A stretch of DNA of 64,000 nt from Gemmatimonadota bacterium (GTDB lineage Bacteria; Latescibacterota; UBA2968), in the NCBI GenBank assembly GCA_002727195.1, contig PBWH01000005.1:300566-364565 (forward strand). The letters run 5' to 3'. The notes below the pieces were generated by a model. The model ran no database searches and was not told where the DNA came from. It worked only from the letters and a program-made list of their open reading frames with translations. The translations under genes and the position numbers were made by a program. Each line of letters opens with the position of its first letter. Positions within the stretch are counted from its first letter, which is position 1. Shown here one piece after another: positions 30,210-39,314 of the stretch.

Positions 30210-31337
30210 ATGGGCATCCTGTTTGAATTCCTGCACACCACGGGCTTCGCCCAGATGACGATCGGCAACATCGTAATGATCGTCATTGGCATCATCTTCA
30301 TCTCTCTCGCCATCACGAAAGACTACGAGCCCCTACTGCTGGTCCCGATCGGGTTCGGCATCATCGTCGGAAACATCGCCTACATCGATACGATGTCGCT
30401 CGGTGTGTATGACGAAGGCAGCGTCCTCTATTACATCTACTTCGGCGTCAGCCAGGGCATCTTCCCGCCGCTGATTTTCCTCGGCATCGGCGCGATGACC
30501 GACTTCTCGACGATGCTCTCGAACCCCAAGCTCATCCTGTTGGGTGCGGCCGCCCAGATCGGCATCTTTCTGACACTCATCGGCGCCCTCTACCTCGGGT
30601 TCAGTCCGAACGAGGCCGGTGCGATCGGGATCATCGGCGGTGCGGACGGGCCGACGGCCATTTTCCTGTCGGCCAAACTGGCCCCTCATTTGCTCGGAGC
30701 CATCGCGATCGCCGCCTACTCGTATATGGCGCTCGTCCCGGTCATCCAGCCCCCGATCATGAAGCTGCTGACCACGCGCGAGGAACGGCTCATTCGGATG
30801 CCGGACCCGCGCGCCATCTCGCGGCGGGAACGCATCATCTTCCCGATCGCCGCTTTCCTGATCGCGGCCATGATTGCGCCCGGATCGATCGCCCTGCTTG
30901 GTATGCTCTTCTTTGGCAACATACTCAAGGAATCCGGCGTCACCGAGCGGCTCGCCAACTCGGCGAGAAACGCGATGATCGACATTGTCACCATCCTGCT
31001 GGGTTTCTCCGTCGGCGCCAGCACCCAGGCGCAGACATTCCTGAAACCGGATTCGCTCCTCATCTTCGGACTCGGCGCTCTGTCATTCGGAATCGCCACG
31101 GCCGGTGGCATCCTGGGGGCGAAGTTTATGAACCTATTTCTGAAGCAGAAGATCAACCCCCTTATCGGCGCTGCCGGCGTGTCGGCCGTCCCGGATTCCG
31201 CGCGTGTGGTGCAAATGGTCGGTCAACAGGAGGACCCTCAGAACTACCTCCTGATGCACGCGATGGCCCCGAACGTCGCCGGCGTCGTCGGCTCGGCCAT
31301 TGGGGCCGGTATCCTTTGGTCCGTCCTGGTCAAATGA
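30210..31337 (+). CDS. oadB: sodium ion-translocating decarboxylase beta subunit
   Basis: 375 residues from ATG 30210, preceded by CCGAGG; the ORF-track GTG at 30168 lies inside oadG. This polytopic membrane subunit decarboxylates carboxybiotin and pumps Na+ outward. Conserved family blocks IGIIGGADGPTAIFLSAKLAP (about 145-165), YSYMALVPVIQPPIMKLLTTREER, SARNAMIDIVTILLGFSVGAST and the C-terminal NYLLMHAMAPNVAGVVGSAI are all present. It is nearly all membrane segments and intact. Confidence 0.95.
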   Translation: MGILFEFLHTTGFAQMTIGNIVMIVIGIIFISLAITKDYEPLLLVPIGFGIIVGNIAYIDTMSLGVYDEGSVLYYIYFGVSQGIFPPLIFLGIGAMTDFSTMLSNPKLILLGAAAQIGIFLTLIGALYLGFSPNEAGAIGIIGGADGPTAIFLSAKLAPHLLGAIAIAAYSYMALVPVIQPPIMKLLTTREERLIRMPDPRAISRRERIIFPIAAFLIAAMIAPGSIALLGMLFFGNILKESGVTERLANSARNAMIDIVTILLGFSVGASTQAQTFLKPDSLLIFGLGALSFGIATAGGILGAKFMNLFLKQKINPLIGAAGVSAVPDSARVVQMVGQQEDPQNYLLMHAMAPNVAGVVGSAIGAGILWSVLVK

Positions 31338-31397
31338 TTCCGGTCGGCAGCGACTCTCCAGACAATGAGCGATGACTCCACGAGCTGAGGTGAAACC

Positions 31398-33185
31398 GTG
31401 AAAAAGAAAGTCACCTTCATGTGCACGGCGTTCCGCGACGGCTTCCAATCGGCCTACGGCGCCCGCGTGCTCACCAAGGATTTCCTCCCCGCCCTTGAGG
31501 CGGCCAGGGATGCCGGGATCGACTACTTCGAGGCAGGCGGTGGCGCGCGATTCCAGTCGCTCTACTTCTACTGCAACGAAGACGCTTTCGACATGATGGA
31601 CGCCTTCCGCGAGACGGCCGGGCCGGACGCCAACCTCCAGACGCTGTCCCGCGGTGTGAACGTGGTCGGTCTCGAATCGCAATCGAGCGACATTGTGAAT
31701 CTGCACGCGCTGATGTTCAAGAAGCACGGCATCACGACGATCCGGAATTTCGACGCCCTCAACGACGTCAACAACCTGATCCACAGTGGGAAGTGCATCG
31801 TGGACGCCGGCCTCAAGCATCAGGTCTGCGTGACGTTGATGGAGCTCCCCCCCGGCTGCGAGGGTGCCCACGACCCCGACTTCTACGAGCGGACGCTCCG
31901 TGAAATCCTGGACGCCGGCATCCCTTACGATTCGGTCTGCTTCAAGGACGCCTCCGGCACGGCAGTCCCTTCGAAGGTCCACGAAACCATCAAGCGTGCA
32001 CGGGCGATGCTCCCCGAGGGCACCTTCATCCACTTCCACACGCACGAGACGGCCGGCATATCGGTCCAGGCCAACATGGCCGCTCTGGATGCCGGGGCGG
32101 ACGCCATCGACCTGTCGCTGGCGCCGTGCTCTGGCGGAACCTGCCAGCCCGACGTGCTCGTGATGTGGCACGCTCTGCGTGGCTCTGATTACGATCTGGA
32201 TCTCGACATCGAAAAGGTTCGGGAAGCCGAAGAAGTCTTCAAAGAGTCGATGGCGGACTACTTCCTCCCTCCGGAAGCAACTGCAGTAGAACCGCTTATC
32301 CCCTGGAGCCCTATGCCGGGTGGCGCGTTAACGGCCAACACCCAGATGCTGCGCGACAACGGCATCATGGACCGCTACCCGGAGATGATCCGGGCGATGG
32401 GCGACGTCGTCCGGAAGGGCGGCTTCGGCACATCGGTCACGCCGGTCTCGCAGTTCTACTTCCAGCAAGCCTTCAACAACGTGATGTTCGGAGAATGGGA
32501 GCGGATCGCCGAGCCCTATGGCCAGATGGTCCTCGGCTACTTCGGGAAGACCCCGGCGATACCGGATCCGGAAGTCGTCAGGATCGCCTCGGAACAGCTG
32601 GAACTCGAGCATACGACGCAGCCGCCGCTCGAAAGAAACGACGCCGATCCGAACAAAGGCATTGAAGCGGCCAAAAAACAGCTCGAAGCAGAGAACTTGC
32701 CGACGACGGACGAGAACATCTTCATCGTCGCCGCGTGCAAAGAGAAGGGCCTCGCGTTCCTCAAGGGGGAAGGCGAAATCGGCGTTCGGAAAGTCGACCG
32801 ACAGGCCGAGGCGCCACCGACCGACGGACCTGCCAGCTACACCGTAACGGTTGACGGGAAATCGTTCCAGCTGTCGATCGACGGCGACCGGGCCACGGTG
32901 AACGGGAAGACGTATCAGGTCAGGCTTTCCGATGGCGAGACATCAGCCGCCGCTCCTTCCGCGGGAGGCGCGGGACAGGCGGTGACAGCTGAGATGCCGG
33001 GTAAGGTGATCCGGATCCTCGCTTCCCCGGGCAGCGCCGTCTCCGAAGGGGACCCGCTTCTCGTGTTGGAAGCCATGAAAATGGAAATGCAGATTGCTTC
33101 GCCCACCAGCGGTACCGTTCAGTCGGTCGACGTCTCAGAGGGAGAGCAAGTCACAGCCGGGGCCACACTTCTCACGATTGGTTAG
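31398..33185 (+). CDS. oadA: oxaloacetate decarboxylase alpha / pyruvate carboxylase subunit B-type, biotinylated
   Basis: 595 residues. An HMG-CoA-lyase-like TIM barrel (about 5-300, TAFRDGFQSAYGARV..., GGARF, and a metal site in FHTHETAG) carries out carboxyl transfer to or from biotin. A conserved PYC/OADA domain follows, then a C-terminal biotinyl domain with EAMKMEMQ near 560. With OadB and OadG it should form a Na+-pumping oxaloacetate decarboxylase; the biotin carboxylase half of pyruvate carboxylase is not adjacent. The gene lies 60 bases after oadB. Confidence 0.93.
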   Translation: MKKKVTFMCTAFRDGFQSAYGARVLTKDFLPALEAARDAGIDYFEAGGGARFQSLYFYCNEDAFDMMDAFRETAGPDANLQTLSRGVNVVGLESQSSDIVNLHALMFKKHGITTIRNFDALNDVNNLIHSGKCIVDAGLKHQVCVTLMELPPGCEGAHDPDFYERTLREILDAGIPYDSVCFKDASGTAVPSKVHETIKRARAMLPEGTFIHFHTHETAGISVQANMAALDAGADAIDLSLAPCSGGTCQPDVLVMWHALRGSDYDLDLDIEKVREAEEVFKESMADYFLPPEATAVEPLIPWSPMPGGALTANTQMLRDNGIMDRYPEMIRAMGDVVRKGGFGTSVTPVSQFYFQQAFNNVMFGEWERIAEPYGQMVLGYFGKTPAIPDPEVVRIASEQLELEHTTQPPLERNDADPNKGIEAAKKQLEAENLPTTDENIFIVAACKEKGLAFLKGEGEIGVRKVDRQAEAPPTDGPASYTVTVDGKSFQLSIDGDRATVNGKTYQVRLSDGETSAAAPSAGGAGQAVTAEMPGKVIRILASPGSAVSEGDPLLVLEAMKMEMQIASPTSGTVQSVDVSEGEQVTAGATLLTIG

Positions 33186-33188
33186 GCC

Positions 33189-33876
33189 ATGACACCTGCA
33201 CTGCGTCTCTTGTTGGCGGTGTGTTTCGCCGTCTCGATACTAGGATTTGCCCACGTTGGCGCCTGGTTGCAGAAGAAGGACGGGGGCTACCTCAAGCTCT
33301 CGTATGCCACGTTCCGGTCGATCACCGTCTTCGACCAGAACGGCGACGCCGTGGACCTGAACGCCGGTGGCGTTTCCTCCGGCGACTACACCTACATCAG
33401 CTTCAACTCCTACCTTGAATAGGGGCTTCACGAGAAGCTCACGGTCATCGCGAACGTGCCCATCAAGCAGGCCAGCAAGACGGTCGACCGAACCGTCGGA
33501 CTCGGCGACCTGACGGCGGGCCTCCGGACACCCGTTCTGGATGGGCCGATCATCCTCCCGCTCAGCAGCTGCGTCAAGGTTCCTCTGTATGGTCAGAGCC
33601 AATCCTCGGCACCATCGCTCGGCACGGTGAATGTCGACGGCGATTCGCGAGTACTGATCTGTCGCAGCTTCTGGCCGATGCCTGCATATGGGACCGCCGA
33701 AATCGGGTATCGCCGGTGAGAACAGCCGGATCGATCCCTCGCTAGTGAACCTCGGATTTTGTCTGGGGCTGAAGACCGGGGAAATATCACTCACCGTTGA
33801 CGTGATTCACACCATCTCCGGCCGAAACACGGCCAAACGTACCTACCTGGCCGCAGGCGTCGCCCACAGCTGTTAG
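33189..33876 (+). pseudogene. outer-membrane beta-barrel-type protein, broken
   Basis: A signal peptide (MTPALRLLLAVCFAVSILGFAHVGAW) starts 3 bases after oadA. The frame reads GGYLKLSYATFRS...YTYISFNSYLE, amber at 33420, then in the same frame GLHEKLTVIANVPIKQ...LGDLTAGLRTPV...PAYGTAEIGYRR. It shifts near 33718 to SRIDPSLVNLGFCLGLKTGEISLTVDV. Alternating polar/nonpolar strands and the GLGDLTAGLR block recall the MetA/phenol-pathway transporter-like outer-membrane family. One stop and one frameshift make it nonfunctional. It may once have served the oad operon. Confidence 0.55.
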
Positions 33877-33894
33877 GCAAACGGAGTTGGAAGG

Positions 33895-34408
33895 CGGCGC
33901 GCCAGTCAGGTCGAGCTGGGCGACAACGCCAGACAGGCGGTCGAGCGTATCTGGTCAATGTGCGCGGAGACCCATACGGAGGCGGATTTCGAGGATCTGG
34001 TACGGGCAATCGGCCTGGAACTGGTCCGGCTCCCGACGAATCTTTATCTCGGTGACGATCCACCGGGTCATCGATGAAGAGGAAAAACGCTTTACCAGCG
34101 ACCTGGTCAACGCGTCAACCGAGTATAGTCGAGTAGAAACGCATAGACTGAGGGTCTACGACGACTGGAAAACCGGGAAAGTGATCTGCCAACGCGACCT
34201 GACGAGGAATATGGAGGGTCTCCCGGAGAAGTCGATCAAGCATCGAGAGGCGATACTCGGCATACCCTCACGCTCGACAGTCAACGTGCCCTACGCGAAG
34301 GGAACGATCGTCCTCAGGATTACAGAGTTAAACGGTTTCTCTGACGCTCGCGTCGAGGTCCTCCTGCTGATGGCGAACACCCTTTCACTCGCTCCCATCT
34401 TCGCCTGA
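33895..34408 (+). pseudogene. GAF-type sensor protein remnant
   Basis: One frame gives SQVELGDNARQAVERIWSMCAETHTEADFEDLVRAIGLELVRL. The next, after a shift near 34030, gives VIDEEEKRFTSDLVNAS...LRVYDDWKTGKVICQRDLTRNMEGLPEK...GIPSRSTVNVPYAKGTIVLR.TELNGFSDARVEVLLLMANTLSLA. This looks like the GAF sensory part of a histidine kinase. No kinase core follows. The intact receiver-AraC regulator starts 128 bases downstream and may be its former partner. Confidence 0.45.
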
Positions 34409-34535
34409 CGAGCGCCAGACGCCGCTTTTTTCATTTCACAAACGCCCCGTTTTTGCACATTATTCACTTCCGTAGCATTTCCTATCGGTTCATATCTTTG
34501 ATTTTCCAGTAGTTACACCACTTTACAGCCTGCAA

Positions 34536-35255
34536 ATGACCGATTCACCGGATAAGACTCCCGTCGTCCTTGTCGCAGACGACGACGAAGACCTCCTCGA
34601 GTTTCTGGTCCTTAGACTCGGGCGCGAACCGTGGGATTTTCGGAAGGCGAGCGATGGTCAGGAAGCGCAGGATATCCTCCTGACCCGGGAGGTCGATGTG
34701 GCGGTTCTCGATCTCAAGATGCCGAAACTGGACGCCCTCAACATACTCAAGTCTGTCCAGCAGGAAGGCGTCGAGTCCGATATCATCATTCTCACAGGTT
34801 ACGCGACCGTCGAGTCCGCCGTTCTGGCGATGCGGCGGGGGGCCCGCGATTTCCTGCAGAAACCCTTCAAGACCGAAGAACTCCTGACCATCGTGCGCCG
34901 GTTGTTGGATGCGCGCTACCCCTCGACGAGAACACTCGCGCAGCGACTGGAAGCGTATGTCAAGGATCACGCCTACGATCCAGCCCTTCGCATCGATGAT
35001 CTCTGCAGCCACTTCAACATCTCCCCGCGATACGTGTCGAAACTGTTCCGTGAGCACCTGGGGACTTCGTTCAAGCGCAGCGTGGCCGAGCACAGAGTGC
35101 ATCGGGCGAAGCAACTGATCGAATCCGGGGACGAGCCACTCTACTCGGTCGCAGACAAGTGTGGGTTTCGCAACTACCGTCAGCTGACTTCGACCTTCAA
35201 GAAGGTCGAGGGGATGCTCCCGCGAACGTATCGCGAAGTGTGCGACAAGACCTGA
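34536..35255 (+). CDS. response regulator with AraC-type output domain
   Basis: 239 residues, intact. The receiver domain (about 7-125) has the acidic pair in VADDDED, phospho-acceptor Asp near 57 in VAVLDLKMP, Thr in ILTGYAT and Lys in FLQKPFK. A C-terminal AraC/XylS DNA-binding domain (about 135-235) has two helix-turn-helix units (IDDLCSHFNISPRYVSKLFREHLG and SVADKCGFRNYRQLTSTFKK). Such regulators often control carbohydrate uptake or use. The adjacent upstream sensor is broken. The next operon, rraA and neighbours, starts 138 bases downstream past a terminator and is a plausible target. Confidence 0.9.
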   Translation: MTDSPDKTPVVLVADDDEDLLEFLVLRLGREPWDFRKASDGQEAQDILLTREVDVAVLDLKMPKLDALNILKSVQQEGVESDIIILTGYATVESAVLAMRRGARDFLQKPFKTEELLTIVRRLLDARYPSTRTLAQRLEAYVKDHAYDPALRIDDLCSHFNISPRYVSKLFREHLGTSFKRSVAEHRVHRAKQLIESGDEPLYSVADKCGFRNYRQLTSTFKKVEGMLPRTYREVCDKT

Positions 35256-35276
35256 GCGCGCCAGGCGTTCAGATCC

Positions 35277-35316
35277 GGGGATGGGCACCAGCCGGGGCCC
35301 ATCCCTTCTTTTCTTA
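35277..35316 (+). terminator. rho-independent terminator
   Basis: GGGGATGGGC, loop, GGCCCATCCC, then TTCTTTTCTT, directly after the receiver-AraC regulator. Confidence 0.8.
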
Positions 35317-35392
35317 TCGAGTTTTCGGATTCCCCAAACCAGAAACACTCCCTACCTTGACGACTTGTCACGCCAAAATCGAAAGGTAATCC

Positions 35393-36139
35393 ATGAATTC
35401 AGGCGGTATCGAAACTCCAGACATCACGCGTCCGCCACAGGACCTGATCGACAGTCTCAAGGGGATCGGCAGCGCGACAGCGGCCGGCGAGCTGTCCAAG
35501 CTCGGTGTCTGCAACCCGCATCTGCAGGGACCGCTGCCTCGACTGGAAGGCGCGAGCATCGTGGGTCCTGCGATCACGCTCCAGTTCCTTCCGAAGCGGG
35601 AAGACATCCACAAGCCCGGTGAATACTCAGGCCCTGAGCGACAGCTCCATCGCCACGCGCTGTATCACACCCAACCCGGTGACGTGGTTGTCGTCGATGC
35701 ACGTGGAGATATGATGAGCGGTGTTTTCGGCGACATGATGCTCACCTACTTCAAGGGGCGAGGCGGCGCTGGCGTGATCGTCGATGGCTGTATTCGCGAC
35801 TGGCCAAACGTGCAGCGTCTCGAGATTCCGCTCTGGACTCGCGGGTTCACCCCCAACTTCCACACGCAAACCAACATCTGGCCAATGGGAGTAAACGTCC
35901 CGATCGGTTGCGGTGGGGTTCTAGTAATGCCCGGCGACATCATCGTTGCTGACGACGATGGTGCCGTCGTCGTCCCCGTCGATCTCGCCCCCGAGCTGGC
36001 CAAGAAGGCGGGCGAACACGCCGAGTGGGAAGTCTTCAGCCGCCAGCGCCTCCTCGAGGGTGGCGATCTGCGGAAGTACTACCCGCTGACAGATGAGGCG
36101 CGCGAAGAATACGAAGCCTGGAAAAAGAAACAGAAGTAA
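35393..36139 (+). CDS. RraA family protein (aldolase/oxaloacetate decarboxylase-like)
   Basis: 248 residues. RraA-like proteins include 4-hydroxy-4-methyl-2-oxoglutarate/4-carboxy-4-hydroxy-2-oxoadipate aldolases and the RNase E regulator RraA. The family block GGAGVIVDGCIRDWPNV (about 123-139) contains the metal/substrate-binding Arg-Asp. GDVVVVDARGDM lies near 98 and MPGDIIVADDDGAVVVP near 180. Its context with sugar-type enzymes favours a small-acid aldolase or decarboxylase over an RNase regulator. First gene of a three-gene operon; next start is 5 bases on. Confidence 0.88.
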   Translation: MNSGGIETPDITRPPQDLIDSLKGIGSATAAGELSKLGVCNPHLQGPLPRLEGASIVGPAITLQFLPKREDIHKPGEYSGPERQLHRHALYHTQPGDVVVVDARGDMMSGVFGDMMLTYFKGRGGAGVIVDGCIRDWPNVQRLEIPLWTRGFTPNFHTQTNIWPMGVNVPIGCGGVLVMPGDIIVADDDGAVVVPVDLAPELAKKAGEHAEWEVFSRQRLLEGGDLRKYYPLTDEAREEYEAWKKKQK

Positions 36140-36144
36140 ACACC

Positions 36145-37854
36145 ATGACACACGGCGGACGCCCCGCTCCTCCTCGTCTTACCTATGAACGCCTCCTTCG
36201 TCACCTCGACGATCAGGTCGCTTCCATCCTGCCCAACCAGATCGTCGACCCCGACCATCCCGAACACGGCGGATTCGTCAGCGCTCAGGAGGGGATGGCC
36301 GGGATGGGTCAGATCGGATGCGCACAATCACTGGGTACGGCCTGGCTCCTGGAGGGATCCCGCTACCACGGCGACCCCGCCCTTCTCGATCGGCTGGAGC
36401 GTTCTGCCGCCTTCTGTCGGGCCATTCGTCGGCCGTCGGGACGCTACGATCTCGCAACCACGAACTGGGATTGTGGACCCTACACCGCGTTTATGGTCCA
36501 GGCCATCGCGCCCGTCGTGGCGGCCGCCCGAAACAGCGACCAGGAGGGGTCGGACCGGGTCGGCGAGGTGTATGGCGAAATCATCCGGACGGCCGTCCCC
36601 GGAATGGCCACCGGCGGCTTCCACACCCCGAACCATCGCTGGGTCCTGACCTCCGCTCTCTCGCAAGCGCTCACCCTGTATCCTGATCTCGACGTCGCGT
36701 CCGTCATCGAATCCTACCTGGCGGAAACCATCGACATAAACCCGGATGGCGAGTATACCGAGCGAAGCACAGCCGTCTATAATGCAATCTGTAACCGATC
36801 GCTTCGCCTTACAGCCGAACACTTCGACAGACCAGATCTGCTCGATGCTGTACGGCTCAACTTGGACGCCGCCTATCGGCTCCTCCACGCCGACGGATCC
36901 GTTGTCACGAGTCTCTCCAACCGCCAGGATCACGGCCAGCAGATCATCCCGGTCTCGATGGTCGACAGCTACTATGCGCTCGCCAGGGTCGACGGAAACG
37001 GCTTCTACGCCGCCGTAGCCGACTGGCTGGGATCCCACCAGCGTGCGGCCGTGCCCTGGTCACTGGAGCCTTATCTGTCGCATCCGGAATGGCGGATCGA
37101 TGACCTCGACCGCGAACCCCTTCCTCCGACCTACACGCATCATATGCCGGCTTCAGGTGTGTGGCGCTCACGACAGCACGACACAAGCGCCACAGCCGCC
37201 ACCGGCATCAGCACCCCTTTCTCGGTCAAGCACGGGGACATCGAAGTGGGCGTGAAGATCTGCGCCACCTACTTCGGCAGAGCACAGTTCAGGGCCGACC
37301 GCCTGGAAGAGACTGAGAAAGGAATCAGCCTGACTTTCGACGGTGCAGGTGGATGGCGGGATGCGCCTGGCTACTACCACCCGGTCGGACGACCCGTCAC
37401 GATGGATGAGTACGCCTACGTTATGCGTGAGCGCGATTACACGGCATATGACCGTCTGTCGATGACCCTCGACATCGGCCAGGTCCCGGGAGGGTTCGAC
37501 CTCCGGCTTTGTACCTCAGAGCCCTTCAACAACATACCCCTTGAGATCCTGTTCGCCTTCAGCCCCGGCGGAACGCTCCATACCGACTCGCTAGTCGCCG
37601 ATGGCGAGGCTGGGCACACGGCATTTCTGCGTTCGGGAACGGCCACCTACCATCAGGGTGCAGACGCCATCTTGGTCGGTCCCGGCGCTCACGCCCATCG
37701 GATGCGTCAGATGCGGAACAGCGAGCCGGAGCCAAACGCATTCCGGCTGTTGACCATGCTGCGACTCCCGGTCGACCACACATTCCATATCCGGACGGGA
37801 ACCTGGTCCGAAGCCACCGAAGCTATCCAGATCGATGGAGGAGATAACGCGTGA
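36145..37854 (+). CDS. unrecognised 569-residue protein, probably alpha/alpha-toroid carbohydrate-active type
   Basis: No signal peptide, so cytoplasmic. The N-terminal about 330 residues show repeated helical pairs with aromatic/acidic clusters (RYDLATTNWDCGPYTAF, GGFHTPNHRWVLTSALSQAL, NPDGEYTERSTAVYNAICNRSL, VVTSLSNRQD) as in (alpha/alpha)6 toroids of heparinase, alginate-lyase and glycosidase families. Residues about 340-560 are strand-rich, resembling the beta-sandwich that follows such toroids. I cannot assign a family or activity. It lies between the RraA gene (5-base gap) and the zinc dehydrogenase (4-base overlap), so it probably acts in the same pathway. Confidence 0.6.
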   Translation: MTHGGRPAPPRLTYERLLRHLDDQVASILPNQIVDPDHPEHGGFVSAQEGMAGMGQIGCAQSLGTAWLLEGSRYHGDPALLDRLERSAAFCRAIRRPSGRYDLATTNWDCGPYTAFMVQAIAPVVAAARNSDQEGSDRVGEVYGEIIRTAVPGMATGGFHTPNHRWVLTSALSQALTLYPDLDVASVIESYLAETIDINPDGEYTERSTAVYNAICNRSLRLTAEHFDRPDLLDAVRLNLDAAYRLLHADGSVVTSLSNRQDHGQQIIPVSMVDSYYALARVDGNGFYAAVADWLGSHQRAAVPWSLEPYLSHPEWRIDDLDREPLPPTYTHHMPASGVWRSRQHDTSATAATGISTPFSVKHGDIEVGVKICATYFGRAQFRADRLEETEKGISLTFDGAGGWRDAPGYYHPVGRPVTMDEYAYVMRERDYTAYDRLSMTLDIGQVPGGFDLRLCTSEPFNNIPLEILFAFSPGGTLHTDSLVADGEAGHTAFLRSGTATYHQGADAILVGPGAHAHRMRQMRNSEPEPNAFRLLTMLRLPVDHTFHIRTGTWSEATEAIQIDGGDNA

Positions 37855-38885
37855 AAGCCGTGATGCTCAGCGAACCCGGACGAATCGAAGTCATCGAAGC
37901 CCCGGACGAGCGGGACCCGGGACTGGGAGAGGTCAGGCTCCGGATCGAAGCCTGCTCGGTCTGCGGATCGGATTTGGAGGGACTTCACGGCCAGCACCCG
38001 AAAATGACATTCCCTCGCGTGATGGGGCACGAAGTCGCGAGCGTCGTCGATGCCGTTGGCGCCGGCGTGTCGAACCTTACCGTTGGGGATCGTGTTGCGG
38101 GAACAGGCCACCGTGCTTGTGGATCTTGTGCTGTGTGTCGGTCCCATCGATTCGCGGAATGTGCGAATCCGGGAGGCCCGGGATTCACGGCCCACGGAGC
38201 ATACGCCGAGTATATGACCGTGATTGCCCAAGACCTCGTCCCGATACCGGAATCCCTTACCGACGACGAAGCTGCCGTCGCTCAGCCGGTCTGCATCGCG
38301 AACCACGCCGTCTCCGGACGAGCCCGCGTCGAAGTCGGCGAAACGGTCCTTATCCAGGGATGCGGTCCAATCGGCCTGTCGGCGATGATGCTCGCAAAGC
38401 TGAAGGGCGCTCGCGTCATCTCGACCGACACCGTCGACTACCGGCTACAAAGAGCAACAGAACTGGGAGCTGACCTGGCGATCAACACTTCAAAAGAGGA
38501 CGTCTTCTCTCCGATTAGGGATCTTACAGGCGGTGCGGGTGCGGACAAGGTGATCGAATGCGTCGGCGGCGACCAGGATGACACCCTCCGGGAAGCCGTG
38601 GAAGCGGTACGGTCGTCAGGGCTGGTCGTGGTGGTCGGCTCGTTTGCCGCGAACCGTGCCACCATCCCGATCATCGACTTCAAGTTCAGTGAAAAATCGA
38701 TCATCGGCTCTCAGGGCATGCCCGAGGGCTATCCACCCGTCTTCGACCTGATGGCTGACGGGACGCTCGATGTAAAGCCGCTGATTACACACCGCGTGCC
38801 CCTGGACCAGGCCCCCCGCGCCCTTGACCTGATGGACCGCAAGGCCGAGGAGGTGATGAAGGTCGTCCTCCAGCCCCAGACCTGA
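37851..38885 (+). CDS. zinc-dependent alcohol dehydrogenase family protein
   Basis: 344 residues from GTG overlapping the previous stop by GTGA. A medium-chain dehydrogenase: catalytic zinc Cys in CSVCGSDLEGLHG near 36, GHEV near 60, and structural-zinc cysteines in RACGSCAVCRSHRFAEC near 86-102. The Rossmann motif GCGPIGLSAMM lies near 172. It resembles sorbitol, threonine or galactonate dehydrogenases; an exact substrate cannot be read. Last gene of the rraA-toroid-dehydrogenase operon, expected to oxidise a polyol or sugar-acid intermediate. Confidence 0.9.
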   Translation: MKAVMLSEPGRIEVIEAPDERDPGLGEVRLRIEACSVCGSDLEGLHGQHPKMTFPRVMGHEVASVVDAVGAGVSNLTVGDRVAGTGHRACGSCAVCRSHRFAECANPGGPGFTAHGAYAEYMTVIAQDLVPIPESLTDDEAAVAQPVCIANHAVSGRARVEVGETVLIQGCGPIGLSAMMLAKLKGARVISTDTVDYRLQRATELGADLAINTSKEDVFSPIRDLTGGAGADKVIECVGGDQDDTLREAVEAVRSSGLVVVVGSFAANRATIPIIDFKFSEKSIIGSQGMPEGYPPVFDLMADGTLDVKPLITHRVPLDQAPRALDLMDRKAEEVMKVVLQPQT

Positions 38886-39314
38886 ACCGAGGCGGCTGCT
38901 TTTGGCCTGAACTCTGGACTCTTCCTGGCTTTTTCCCACGCTTTACCGGCATTTACCATCTTTTTCACTCGCCCAAACTCTTCCGGAAACATTCCCACGT
39001 TATATTAGGTCTTCGTTTGTCTCGTCCCCGCCTGGACATCCAGGCTTGACCAACCAATCTCACCTTACGCGCACAGGATTTTAGGCGTTCGTGACGGCCA
39101 GAGAGGAATCTGATGAGTGGAAGTGACGCCCGACTGGAGGCGATCTCTGCGGTCACGAGCTATGAGCAGAACGGAGCCGCGTTCAACTTTGTCGATACAC
39201 CGACGAGCGAGATCTTTGGCGCCAGCTCAAGACACTGGGGCACACCGTTGAGACCGCTCGATTCTCGAGACTTTCCTGGGGCATCAGCCCCACAAAGCCA
39301 GAATGAGGATAACG
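38886..39314 (+). other. intergenic region with a short orphan reading frame
   Basis: 429 bases. A segment at about 38907-38945 resembles one at 1989. GAGAGGAATCTG precedes an ATG at 39113 (MSGSDARLEAISAVTSYEQNGAAFNFVDTPTSEIFG...), a good ribosome site, but the reading frame degenerates and has no family match. It may be the 5' remnant of a deleted gene or the leader of the PhyH gene at 39315. Confidence 0.35.

Noticed and set aside
31134-32171. 345-codon minus-strand ORF over oadB/oadA
   Set aside because: Antisense shadow; oadA and oadB carry all family motifs.
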